64,000 nucleotides of DNA from DATCHW01 sp963806045. Its GTDB lineage: Bacteria; Bacteroidota; Ignavibacteria; Tepidaquicellales; Tepidaquicellaceae. Of the stretch, positions 29,138 to 37,885 are shown in pieces. Location of the stretch: NCBI GenBank assembly GCA_963806045.1, contig CAWDWP010000016.1:124001-188000 (forward strand), given 5' to 3'. How positions within the stretch are numbered: position 1 is the stretch's first letter; each line of letters starts with the position of its first letter. The notes under the pieces were generated by a model that searched no databases, was not told the origin of the DNA, and saw nothing but the letters and a program-made list of their open reading frames with translations. A program made the translations under genes and the position numbers.

Positions 29138-30700
29138 TCAAAATACTCTTTTCCCGTTCAGGTACGTCATTTCAATTTTCGAGTTCTTTATTTCGTCCGG
29201 TTCAGCTAAGAACAGATCATCCTGTACCACTATTATATCTGCATCTTTGCCTTCAGTAATAGTTCCTCTTTTGTTTTCATCAAAAGAAGCAAAAGCATTA
29301 TTAATTGTATATGCTTTAAGGCATGATTCAAGGTCAAGATTAAACTCCGTATTAAATCCTTCCGGAAATCCTTCAACTTTTCTCGTCATTGCATAATATA
29401 TTGTTTCAAAAGGATTTTCACTAACAACAGGAAAATCAGTCCCAAAACAGACCGTAACTCCATCATCAATTAATGGTTTAAATCTGTGGGTAGAGTTCAA
29501 ATCTTCAATTTTTTCTTTTGCCAGATTAGCGTCAAAATTTAAATGTGACGGTTGCACAGAAACAATTGCATTAAGTTTTTTAAATTTTGAATAATCTTTT
29601 TTATTAATATGCTGAGCATGTTCAATTCTGAACCGTCTGTCTCTTATGCCATTTTTAATTTCAATCTCTTTCAGTATATCGAGAAGTTCACTTACAGCAA
29701 GATCTCCGATGGCGTGAACAGAAAGCTGATAACCGGCTTTATCTATTTCAATCGCCGATTTATAAAACGTACCAGTATTCACCAAATCCGTCTTTAGGCC
29801 TTTATAATCCGTTCCTTTATAATTTTTTGAGAAATAAGCTGTCCGGCTTGATAAAGAACCATCATAAAATGCTTTTACGGATTTAAACTTAATCCATTCC
29901 TGATAATTAGCGAAGCGGTTCTTAATAGTATCAATTTTCCCGAACTCTTCGATTGGAATTCTCGAATCAATTTTCAGATTTAAATCCTTTTTATTAAGTA
30001 AATATTCGTAGATATCAAGGTCTTCAATGAAACTAATATCTGAGACTGCAGTAATTCCAAAGCTATGCAACCTTTCAATTTCTTTTTTAAGTATCTCTGA
30101 TTTTTCTATTATCGATTTTTGCGGAATAATTTTTCTGATAAAAGTGAATGCATTCTCCATAAACTCCCCTGTCAGGTTTCCAATATAATCCCTGGGTGCT
30201 TCATCCGGGTGAAATTTTTTCAAAGTGTTCTCAATTCCAAGATATTCGATTGCTTTCGAATTTAGAACACAAGAGTGAAGATCATTTCTTAAAATGACCA
30301 TCGGAATATCCCCGCAAATACTGTCGAGAAAATATCTTTCCAGTTTAAAATTCTCTTTAAAATAAGCTTCAGAAAAATAACCTCCGACGATGATATCTCC
30401 ATATTTAATATGCTGCCGATACCTTGAAACTTCCTTTTGAAAATCTCCTTTTTTAGATGCAAAACGGAAATTTATCTGTGAATTTACCATAGAGCCTGCG
30501 ACAAGATGAACATGACCATCTGTAAATGAGGGTAAAACAAGTTTACCCTTTAAATCGATTACTTCATTAAATTCTCCGGCTGAAATTTCATTTTCATTAC
30601 CACAAAATATTATTTTCCCGGTTGAAGAATCAAAACCTACAGAATCTGTGAATTTGTTTTCACTCATCCATACTTTAGCATTTCTTAAAAGAGTTTTCAT
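29138..30700 (-). CDS. Amidohydrolase (YtcJ-like, metal-dependent)
   Basis: A 520-residue amidohydrolase superfamily enzyme of the YtcJ/amidohydro_3 type. The metal-binding HxH is in FTDGHVHLVAG (about 60-70); VHAIGD and RIEHAQHI supply further His ligands, and FGTDFPV gives the catalytic Asp. The N-terminal small beta-domain ends in GKLVLPSFTDGH and returns at the C-terminus as EGKDADIIVV. No signal peptide is seen, so it is cytoplasmic. The substrate of this group is usually unknown. It is separated from the upstream protease by a terminator. Confidence 0.9.
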   Translation of the reverse strand: MKTLLRNAKVWMSENKFTDSVGFDSSTGKIIFCGNENEISAGEFNEVIDLKGKLVLPSFTDGHVHLVAGSMVNSQINFRFASKKGDFQKEVSRYRQHIKYGDIIVGGYFSEAYFKENFKLERYFLDSICGDIPMVILRNDLHSCVLNSKAIEYLGIENTLKKFHPDEAPRDYIGNLTGEFMENAFTFIRKIIPQKSIIEKSEILKKEIERLHSFGITAVSDISFIEDLDIYEYLLNKKDLNLKIDSRIPIEEFGKIDTIKNRFANYQEWIKFKSVKAFYDGSLSSRTAYFSKNYKGTDYKGLKTDLVNTGTFYKSAIEIDKAGYQLSVHAIGDLAVSELLDILKEIEIKNGIRDRRFRIEHAQHINKKDYSKFKKLNAIVSVQPSHLNFDANLAKEKIEDLNSTHRFKPLIDDGVTVCFGTDFPVVSENPFETIYYAMTRKVEGFPEGFNTEFNLDLESCLKAYTINNAFASFDENKRGTITEGKDADIIVVQDDLFLAEPDEIKNSKIEMTYLNGKRVF

Positions 30701-30706
30701 ATTATG

Positions 30707-30736
30707 AAAAAGCCATAGTTTATAAAACTATGGCTT
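30707..30736 (-). terminator. Intrinsic terminator after the S8 protease gene
   Basis: AAGCCATAGTT (30710-30720) pairs with AACTATGGCTT (30726-30736). On the minus strand the stem is followed by five T. It ends the transcript of the protease at 30762-32477. Confidence 0.85.
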
Positions 30737-30761
30737 AAGATATTAAAATTTAAAAATCCGT

Positions 30762-32477
30762 TTATTTTACCAGCATCATTTTCCTGGTATCAGAAAAATC
30801 TCCGGCAGAGATACGATAAAAATACACTCCGCTGGAAAGAGAATTTGCATCAAAGGTATAAGTATATTTTCCTGCAGATTTATATTCATTCAACAATACA
30901 GCTACTTCTTTGCCTGACATATCATATACCTTTAACTTAACATTATTACCTTTGGGTAAATCAAAATTAATATTTGTAGTCGGGTTAAAAGGATTCGGAT
31001 AATTCTGAGATACAGCATAATTTGCAGGAACAATACTGTTATAATTTGAAATCCCTGTTGTAGTCAACACGCATTTGTAAGCGTTGACTCTTCCACTACC
31101 TAACAATCCCTGATAACTCGGATTGACATTGTAAATATTATCCACACCGGCTAACAACTTGTTGACCACCTCAGTAGCAGTATAGCTCGGAAATTTTGAC
31201 CAAATTAATGCAACAGTACCCGCAACAATTGGAGATGACATTGAAGTACCTTCATAATAGGTGTAAGTATTATTCCACAATGTACTGTATATTGAAGTTC
31301 CCGGAGCACAAATATCCACTGTTGAATGATAATTTGACCAGGAGGCTTTTATGTCACTTGAATTGGTAGCCGCAACAGAAATAACATTAGTATAAGATGC
31401 GGGATATCGTGCAACATTAATACCGTCATTTCCTGCGGAAGCAACAACGATGGTACCATTTGCCCAGGCAGCATTTATGATAGTTTGAGTAAACCCGCTG
31501 GAATTTGTTCCACCGAAACTGCAATTAATAACTTTTGCACCATTTTGATATGCATACATAATTCCATAATCAGTATGATACAGATAAGATGTACCACCAG
31601 AACCTGTATAATCATCGTCAGCTCCATGTTTACAAATTAATAATTTACATTTAAATCCGATACCGGCTCCTCCTAAGCTATTGTTAGCTATTTCAGAGGC
31701 ACATCCGGAAGTATGAGAACCGTGGTCACAGTTTGAGCCGTATATATTCGGATCGCTATCTTCACTTAAAGTCTGATAATGTGCACCCGCGAAATCCCAG
31801 CCACGCCAATCGTCAGTATATCCGTTGTTGTCATCATCAATGCCATTTGTTGGATTTTCCGCCCAGTTTATTTTTATATTGGCAGCTAAATCCGGATGGT
31901 CAAGGTCACTGCCTGTATCTACCATTCCTATTAAAACAGTGGTGTCACCCTGGCTTATATCCCAGGCTGTATATGCGCTGATTTTATTAAGAAACCACTG
32001 AATACCAACCGAAGGATCGTTAGGAGTGAAGTCCGCTTCATAAACATAATCAGGCTCTATCCATTCAACGATATCTTTGTTTTCATCGATTAACTTTTTA
32101 GAAAGTTCACCCGGGTCGATGTTATAGTTGTACTTCAGAGAAAATATTTTAACAAGTTCATTATCACCGATTAAATTCTTCTTTAATTTATCAGCCGGGA
32201 ATATTTGCTTTACTTCAGCAGGCTCGAAATAAGCTAAAGATTTGTCAAGCTTTTCTATCCCGAAAGTGGATTTTCCAAAAGAAGAAATCTGATTTTTAAA
32301 TTTCAGATTGATACATCCTTTAAGATAAAGTGCACCATCATCAAGCCTTTTAATAACAACTGAATTCATCATTTGATATTTTGCCGAAGGTAAATTCACA
32401 AAACTATACATAGTGAATGAAATTACAACAATTATTACATAAAATGCTATGGATCTGATTATTTTAAATTCCTTCAT
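30762..32477 (-). CDS. Secreted S8 (subtilisin-like) serine protease with T9SS sorting domain
   Basis: A 571-residue protein. An N-terminal hydrophobic signal segment (about 8-30) is followed by a prodomain. The catalytic triad is GMVDTGSDLDHPDL (Asp), CDHGSHTSGC (His) and YEGTSMSSPIVAG (Ser). The last 80 residues are a sorting domain: VSQNYPNPFNPTTNI, YDMSGKEVAVLLN, LSSGVYFYRI and final RKMMLVK. It should be exported by the type IX system. It lies 9 bases downstream of the M14 carboxypeptidase, so the two secreted peptidases form an operon. Confidence 0.95.
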   Translation of the reverse strand: MKEFKIIRSIAFYVIIVVISFTMYSFVNLPSAKYQMMNSVVIKRLDDGALYLKGCINLKFKNQISSFGKSTFGIEKLDKSLAYFEPAEVKQIFPADKLKKNLIGDNELVKIFSLKYNYNIDPGELSKKLIDENKDIVEWIEPDYVYEADFTPNDPSVGIQWFLNKISAYTAWDISQGDTTVLIGMVDTGSDLDHPDLAANIKINWAENPTNGIDDDNNGYTDDWRGWDFAGAHYQTLSEDSDPNIYGSNCDHGSHTSGCASEIANNSLGGAGIGFKCKLLICKHGADDDYTGSGGTSYLYHTDYGIMYAYQNGAKVINCSFGGTNSSGFTQTIINAAWANGTIVVASAGNDGINVARYPASYTNVISVAATNSSDIKASWSNYHSTVDICAPGTSIYSTLWNNTYTYYEGTSMSSPIVAGTVALIWSKFPSYTATEVVNKLLAGVDNIYNVNPSYQGLLGSGRVNAYKCVLTTTGISNYNSIVPANYAVSQNYPNPFNPTTNINFDLPKGNNVKLKVYDMSGKEVAVLLNEYKSAGKYTYTFDANSLSSGVYFYRISAGDFSDTRKMMLVK

Positions 32478-32486
32478 TATTAAAAT

Positions 32487-34868
32487 TTATTTAATTAATA
32501 ACATTTTCTTAGTATCAACAAAACTATTACTTTCTAATTTATAATAATAAACACCACTCGCTAAGTTTTCGCCACTAAATAAAATTGAATAAGAGCCAGC
32601 TTCTTTAGTTTCATTCAATAAATTATTCACAACTCTACCGGTTAAGTCATATATTGTCAACTTTACAAACCCTGCCTTTGGCAAAGCAAATTTAATATTT
32701 GTTGTTGGGTTGAACGGATTCGGATAATTTTGTTCAAGCGAATATTTTTCCGGTAAATTTCCGATGATGTTTCCAATACCTGTCGGTTGACCCTGATAAT
32801 TCGTAATTTTTATATCATCAACAAACCAGCCTGTACCCGATTGACTTTGATCACTTGTAAGCCTGAATCTGACTCTAAAATTACTTGATGAATTTACCAT
32901 TGATGATATATCAAAAGATTGTTTTGTCCAGGTAGACATAGTTCCGTTATATGTTGCAACATTTTGCCAAGTAGACCCATTGTCGCTCGATACTTCCACA
33001 TAACAATAATCATATCCGCTTTCGACACCATACCGATGCCAGAATTCAAGATACGCAACGGGATATGAAGATAGATTTAAGGGAAAACTCAAAGATAGTG
33101 AACTATTTATGTTAGCAACATAATTCGGATTCGCAAAAGAGTGTGTTGGAGAATGATAATTGGTTGTATTTATAGCCCATCCTGTTCCGTAAGTCCAGTT
33201 TGCAGTACCATTTTCAGCACTGTCTGCAAATGTTGTAACACCGGTTCCAACTAAAACATTATAGTTTTGGCTAAATACTATCAAAGAATCATTTTGTTTT
33301 ATCCTGATTCTTGTCGGTATTGCATAACCATTTGGACATGAACCGGAAATTGTGAAATTAAAAGTAACACTATCAGAAGCCCTGGAAGGCATCGAAGCTA
33401 GTGTGTATAATTGAACAGGAATTGATATATAACCGTTCAGAGGTGTAAATTCAACTTTAATATTTTGAGCATTCATTAATCCCTTATTTCTGAAGACAAC
33501 TTTTACATTACCTGTTTCATTCTGTGTATAATTAGATTTGTTGAAAGCAACATTCTTTAAACCGGGATAAGCACCAGCAACCAGGCATATATAGATATTT
33601 TGCCACATACAAGTTTGAGCTTCGGGAAGAATGTGTGCGGGGTCAGAATAGAATCCAATCACACCAACTTCAGGGGTCATACCGAAAACGTGATTTGTAT
33701 GGCCTGTAGAGTCATTGCTGTAACACCAATCAATATCACCACCTCTGACATAATAATTAACTGTTTGGAAAGGAGTCCCGAATGTGTAATGATTATCAGC
33801 TGTTATATCAGCACCAAACTCGTTGAATACAGCATCATCAGGAGTCGGGGTCGGGTCACACCAAGCCCATGGTTTAATAAGCAGATTTCCGTAAGTGTGA
33901 TAATCCAGATTGACCTTGAAATTTCTTGAATTAAAAAATGTCTTGAAATTTTGTGTTTCAGGTTCAGAGAATGGACTTGGACCTCTGTAAGTATCGCTTG
34001 ATACTGAAGTTGAAGAACCTCCATTTGATGAGTTCCAAAAATTATAAGTTCCGAAATTTCTGTTCAAATCCGTTCCATAGGTTCCGGAAAAATTATGCCG
34101 GTTTTTACGCCACATACCACCCCCTGTAGGATTAGTTGATTCGTTATAGACATAACCATCAGGATTAATAAGCGGTGTAAAATATATTTCGCGGTTGTTC
34201 AAAATATAAGTTGCAACCGGATCTATATTATAATTTTCAAAAAGCCAGTATAAATAATAAAAAACATTCATCATTCCCATCGGTTCTCGTGCATGTGTTA
34301 CACCATTAAGCCATATTTCCGGTCTTCCCGTAGTAACATCCGGATTTTTAGTAACACGAACAGTCCACATTGGCCTATTTTCGACTGAATTACCTATTGA
34401 AAATTTTGCAGAAATTAAACTCGGGTATTCCATTCTCATAGAATCTAATTTATTAGCAATTTGAGAAAATGTTAAATGTCCACCCATAGAGCCATAAATT
34501 GAGTGAGTGACGTTATAATCATCTGCAGATTGTTTCATTTGCTCCTGAATTTGCTGAGGAGTCATTGCAGGAATGCTGTTATAATATTGTAACCAATCAT
34601 TGATTGTAATCTCAAAAGGAACCCCGGAGGCTCTTAACATTTTGATTTCACTTTCAGAAAGCCAGGTCTCAAAATATAATCCGGGTTTGTAAATTCCACC
34701 ATCAAAATTCAGACCTGCCTGGGATATTCTATTGAAATCGAAATTAGTTGTTGCATGAATCTTTACCTTTGAATATTTTTCCTGAGATTTATCCTGAGCA
34801 AAAATATTTAAAGACCAAGTTAACAACAGAATGGGTAATAAGAATAGTAGTAATTTCTTGTTGAACAT
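32487..34868 (-). CDS. Secreted M14 zinc carboxypeptidase with T9SS sorting domain
   Basis: A 793-residue protein with signal peptide (about 1-24). Peptidase M14 spans about 115-425: zinc ligands in NGVTHAREPMG (HxxE) and DYHTYGN (His), DLNRNFG for substrate binding, and TPEVGVIGF for the catalytic Glu. A middle Ig-like region (CARDB type) is followed by a jelly-roll 'WHRYGVESGYDYCYVEVSSD' domain near 615-690 with WFVDDIKI, as in MAM/immune-inhibitor-A-like modules. The end is a sorting domain: QNYPNPFNPTTNI, YDLTGRVVNNLL, LASGVYYYKL and final KKMLLIK. It probably digests peptides outside the cell together with the S8 protease downstream. Confidence 0.94.
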   Translation of the reverse strand: MFNKKLLLFLLPILLLTWSLNIFAQDKSQEKYSKVKIHATTNFDFNRISQAGLNFDGGIYKPGLYFETWLSESEIKMLRASGVPFEITINDWLQYYNSIPAMTPQQIQEQMKQSADDYNVTHSIYGSMGGHLTFSQIANKLDSMRMEYPSLISAKFSIGNSVENRPMWTVRVTKNPDVTTGRPEIWLNGVTHAREPMGMMNVFYYLYWLFENYNIDPVATYILNNREIYFTPLINPDGYVYNESTNPTGGGMWRKNRHNFSGTYGTDLNRNFGTYNFWNSSNGGSSTSVSSDTYRGPSPFSEPETQNFKTFFNSRNFKVNLDYHTYGNLLIKPWAWCDPTPTPDDAVFNEFGADITADNHYTFGTPFQTVNYYVRGGDIDWCYSNDSTGHTNHVFGMTPEVGVIGFYSDPAHILPEAQTCMWQNIYICLVAGAYPGLKNVAFNKSNYTQNETGNVKVVFRNKGLMNAQNIKVEFTPLNGYISIPVQLYTLASMPSRASDSVTFNFTISGSCPNGYAIPTRIRIKQNDSLIVFSQNYNVLVGTGVTTFADSAENGTANWTYGTGWAINTTNYHSPTHSFANPNYVANINSSLSLSFPLNLSSYPVAYLEFWHRYGVESGYDYCYVEVSSDNGSTWQNVATYNGTMSTWTKQSFDISSMVNSSSNFRVRFRLTSDQSQSGTGWFVDDIKITNYQGQPTGIGNIIGNLPEKYSLEQNYPNPFNPTTNIKFALPKAGFVKLTIYDLTGRVVNNLLNETKEAGSYSILFSGENLASGVYYYKLESNSFVDTKKMLLIK

Positions 34869-35089
34869 TTTTTTAATTTTTATTATTTGGTTATAAAGGC
34901 ATATTATTAAAATTATGCAATTTAATAATTTTATTCAATGGTTTTATTTAAATTCAGTCTTAATTTCGATATTCTGCAAAACATGTTATTTGTTAAAATA
35001 AGTATTTAAAATAAAATATTTCTTAATATGTTTTGTAATGTATTCCTTCAAAATTTTACTTGATAATCTTGAAAATCTCTATTTCTTCA

Positions 35090-35124
35090 TCTCAAATTGA
35101 GAATGTTATTTTCTCAAATTGAGA
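35090..35124. promoter_or_regulatory. Two identical 11-bp palindromes, 22 bp apart (candidate enhancer-binding-protein sites)
   Basis: CTCAAATTGAG occurs at 35091-35101 and again at 35113-35123, each an inverted repeat CTCAA/TTGAG around a central A. The centre-to-centre distance of 22 bp is two helical turns, so dimers on both sites would lie on the same face. They are 51 to 84 bp upstream of the sigma-54-like promoter, the normal place for an NtrC-family activator. The activator is not identified. Confidence 0.6.
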
Positions 35125-35173
35125 TGCAAAGCCCTGCAATATAGGGAATTAGATCAAATCTGCAGATCATTTT

Positions 35174-35188
35174 CGGCATAAAGTTTGC
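35174..35188 (+). promoter_or_regulatory. Candidate sigma-54 (-24/-12) promoter
   Basis: CGGCATAAAGTTTGC matches the YTGGCAY-N-TTGC pattern: the invariant GG (35175-35176) and GC (35187-35188) have exactly 10 bases between them. Transcription would begin near 35200, about 34 bases before a small ATG ORF. The two palindromes upstream strengthen the call. Confidence 0.6.
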
Positions 35189-35233
35189 AAGAAATACTGA
35201 CGAATATAAAAATTTACAAGAAAGGCTAATAAA

Positions 35234-35338
35234 ATGCCAAATTCAAATACGGTTTTGGTTAAATCGCCAAAATTTGAGATTAGTTCAATGGTTATAATTG
35301 CGTGTCTTATTGTTTTTTTATTTCTTGATCTTTTATAA
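35234..35338 (+). CDS. Small single-pass membrane peptide (34 aa), hypothetical
   Basis: An ATG frame of 34 residues: a polar start (MPNSNTVLVKSPKF) and one strongly hydrophobic helix (MVIIACLIVFLFLDLL) at the C-terminus. AGAAAGG about eight bases upstream could serve as ribosome-binding site. It is the first frame after the candidate sigma-54 promoter. I know of no homologue. It could be a real small membrane protein or the first part of a decayed gene. Confidence 0.35.
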   Translation: MPNSNTVLVKSPKFEISSMVIIACLIVFLFLDLL

Positions 35339-35439
35339 AGGAGTAACATCAAAAGAAATTTACAAAGAGTAAAAGAATATTATTAACAGATGATGATTCT
35401 TGAAATGGAGAATCAATAATTTCTTATTACTTGAAGTAA

Positions 35440-35547
35440 GTATTGGGAAGAGAAATTTCCGAATTTGTAAATGATGTGAAATCATCAGGAAATTTTATAG
35501 TTGACTTCAATGCTTCAGATTCAGCGAGCAGTATTATTATAAATTAG
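35440..35547 (+). pseudogene. Remnant of a T9SS C-terminal sorting domain
   Basis: The 35 codons before the TAG at 35545-35547 read like the second half of a sorting domain: VLGREISEFVNDVK, then SSGNFIVDFNAS, then SASSIII. The intact domains in this window have the same layout (LLGREVQVL, KAGNYSVLFDAN, LASGIYMYKI). There is no start codon, no upstream NPFNP segment and a stop immediately before. I therefore read it as the broken tail of a lost secreted protein gene. Confidence 0.55.
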
Positions 35548-35620
35548 AACAAAAGAATTTGTCGAAATAAAAAAATTATGCTTATCTTATAATGTAGCAT
35601 TTTAATATCTATACTTTTTG

Positions 35621-35652
35621 ACCCCGTCAGAGAATCCTTTGACGGGGTTTTA
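35621..35652 (+). terminator. Intrinsic terminator upstream of recG
   Basis: ACCCCGTCA (35621-35629) pairs with TGACGGGGT (35640-35648) and is followed by TTTTAT. It ends any plus-strand transcript starting at the sigma-54-like promoter and insulates recG. Confidence 0.85.
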
Positions 35653-35734
35653 TATTTTATTCAGGTATTTATTTATTTAATTTATAAAAATTTATTGTAA
35701 TAAAGATTGGATATAAAATATTTAAAAGGGGTCG

Positions 35735-37819
35735 GTGAAAAAAGAGCAAATGCATTCAGAAATATCGGTATTCAACAAACTTGAAGACTTTTTAAGTTTC
35801 ATACCCCGCATATACATCCCAAAAATTAAAATTAATATTTTAAATAAATATTGGGATAAAAATGTAATTGTTTACGGGGAAGTAATAGATGTTCAACATC
35901 CTAAAAGATCCAATCAACCTGTAAGAATTTTTGTCTATGATAGAACAGGGACCGTCGAAATTCCAATGTTTGGCGGGACAGAATTCCGTGCAAAGCAATT
36001 CCGTTTGAAGGAAAAATATTTATTCTGGGGAAAAGTTGGCGAAGGATATCAATCACAATGGAAGCTCGATTACAGGGATCATTTAAAACTTGATGAAATT
36101 ATTACCAAATGACCAGAATTTTTTAAAATACAATTTTATACCTATTTATGAACTATCAGGTATCTTAAAAAAAACCTGGATAAAACCACTTCTATTAACA
36201 AAGATTGTTTTTAACGCTTTTCTAACTTTATTTAACAGCAGTGAATCTATTTTACCTGAAACTCTAACTGAAGATATGCTTCTTAGTTATAATCTTGTTA
36301 CAAAAAAAGATGCCGTTCTAAGAATAAATTTTCCTTTAAAAGAAGAAGACATAGAAATATCGAGAAAGAGACTTGCATTTGAAGAGTTGTTTTACCTGGA
36401 GTTACTTCTTGCTTTAAAAAAATCTGTTACAAAAAATGAAAAGAAAGGAATTTCATTCAATACTGATATAACATCCGTAACAGAAAATTTTAATAAAGTA
36501 ATACAATTCAAACTTACTAATGCACAAAAACGGGTAATTAATGAAATATATTCAGATATGAAATCGGGAACAGTAATGAACCGATTACTTCAGGGAGATG
36601 TAGGAAGCGGAAAGACCATTGTTTCTATATTTTGCATGCTCGTGGCTTTGAAGAATGGCTACCAGTCCGCGCTTATGTGCCCGACTGAAATATTAGCTGA
36701 GCAGCATTACCAATCTGATTACAAATTTCGTGGAGCAATATAATAAAATATCGGGAGAGAATTATAAAGTAGATATTATTAATCGGCGGACAGAAAAAAA
36801 GTTAAGAGAGGAACTGCTAAATAACATAAAAAGTGGTAAAACTAATTTAATAATAGGTACACATGCTTTAATACAAGAATCCGTAGAATTTAAAAGACTG
36901 GGATTCGTAATTATTGATGAACAGCATAAATTCGGAGTAATGCAAAGAGGAAAATTAAAAGATAAAGGATTGAATCCGGATGTTTTGGTTATGACAGCAA
37001 CACCCATTCCAAGGACACTATCTTTAACTTTTTACGGGGATCTGGACGTATCTGTAATAGATGAGATGCCGGAAGGACGTATTAAAATTAAAACTTTTCT
37101 GAGGGAAGAAAAAGATAAAGATAAAATAGTAGATTTTGTAAAAAAAGAGATAAGAAATGGAAGGCAAGTTTTTATAATATATCCCTTAATCGATGAATCT
37201 GAGAAACTTGATTTAAAATCAGCAGAGGAAAATTACAAATTATTAAAAGAAAACGAATTTAAAGAATTTAATGTTGGAATGATTCACGGAAGAATGTTAT
37301 GGTATGAAAAAGATGAAATTATGAAAGATTTTAAGGAAGGTAAGATAAAAGTTCTGGTATCAACTACGGTGGTAGAGGTCGGAATTGACATTCCAAATGC
37401 AACAATAATGATAATTGAGGACGCACAACGATATGGATTATCACAATTACACCAGTTAAGAGGCAGAGTTGGCCGGGGGGCAGAACAATCATATTGTATA
37501 TTAATAGGGAAAAACCTTGATGATATTTCCAGAAAAAGATTAGAGATAATGACACAAACTACAGATGGATTCAGAATCGCAGAAGAAGATCTGGAAATCA
37601 GGGGTCCCGGGGAATTTTTCGGGACAAGACAATCAGGAATACTGAATTTTACTTGCACTGATCTTAACAAAGATAAGGGATATACTGGATACTTCAAGGA
37701 AAATTGCTTTTTCTATAATTGAAAGAGATCCTCAACTCAGAAGTCCCGAACACAAACTTATAAGAGATGTATTTAGTAAATATTATAAAGAATCAATGTA
37801 TTTAATGAACATAGCATAA
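35735..37819 (+). CDS. recG: ATP-dependent DNA helicase RecG, interrupted by three frameshifts
   Basis: RecG remodels stalled replication forks and Holliday junctions. The whole protein (about 693 residues) is readable in four pieces: a wedge/OB domain (35735-36112, GTG start), a Walker A piece (LLQGDVGSGKTIV, 36090-36743), a helicase piece with DEQHKFGVMQR and TATPIPRTLSL and GRVGRGAEQSYC (36730-37722), and a C-terminal piece ending ..YLMNIA at 37819 with RKIAFSIIERDPQLRSPEHK. Removing one base at each joint (about 36107-36112, 36713-36719 and 37678-37686) restores one frame. Three insertions in 1.6 kb of an otherwise well-conserved gene suggest sequence error more than decay. Confidence 0.88.
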
Positions 37820-37885
37820 AATTATAAATTAATAAATTTAGATTTTGTTAAAAAAGTTATATTTTGCAATAAAAAGGAATCTGTT

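Larger units (their letters stand above)
34869..35734. other. 866-base gene-poor region with regulatory signals and gene ruins
   Basis: This is the only gap over 300 bases. From 34869 to about 35080 it is AT-rich and probably holds the minus-strand promoter of the M14-S8 peptidase operon. From 35090 rightwards, on the plus strand, it holds two palindromes, a sigma-54-like promoter, a short membrane ORF, the remains of a T9SS sorting domain and a terminator (listed separately). From 35653 to 35734 I see only the AT-rich leader of recG. Confidence 0.7.

Noticed and set aside
35167..35352. A 61-residue minus-strand frame in the spacer
   Set aside because: It is composed of Leu/Ile/Lys-rich low-complexity sequence opposite the small membrane ORF and promoter; no family-like feature.
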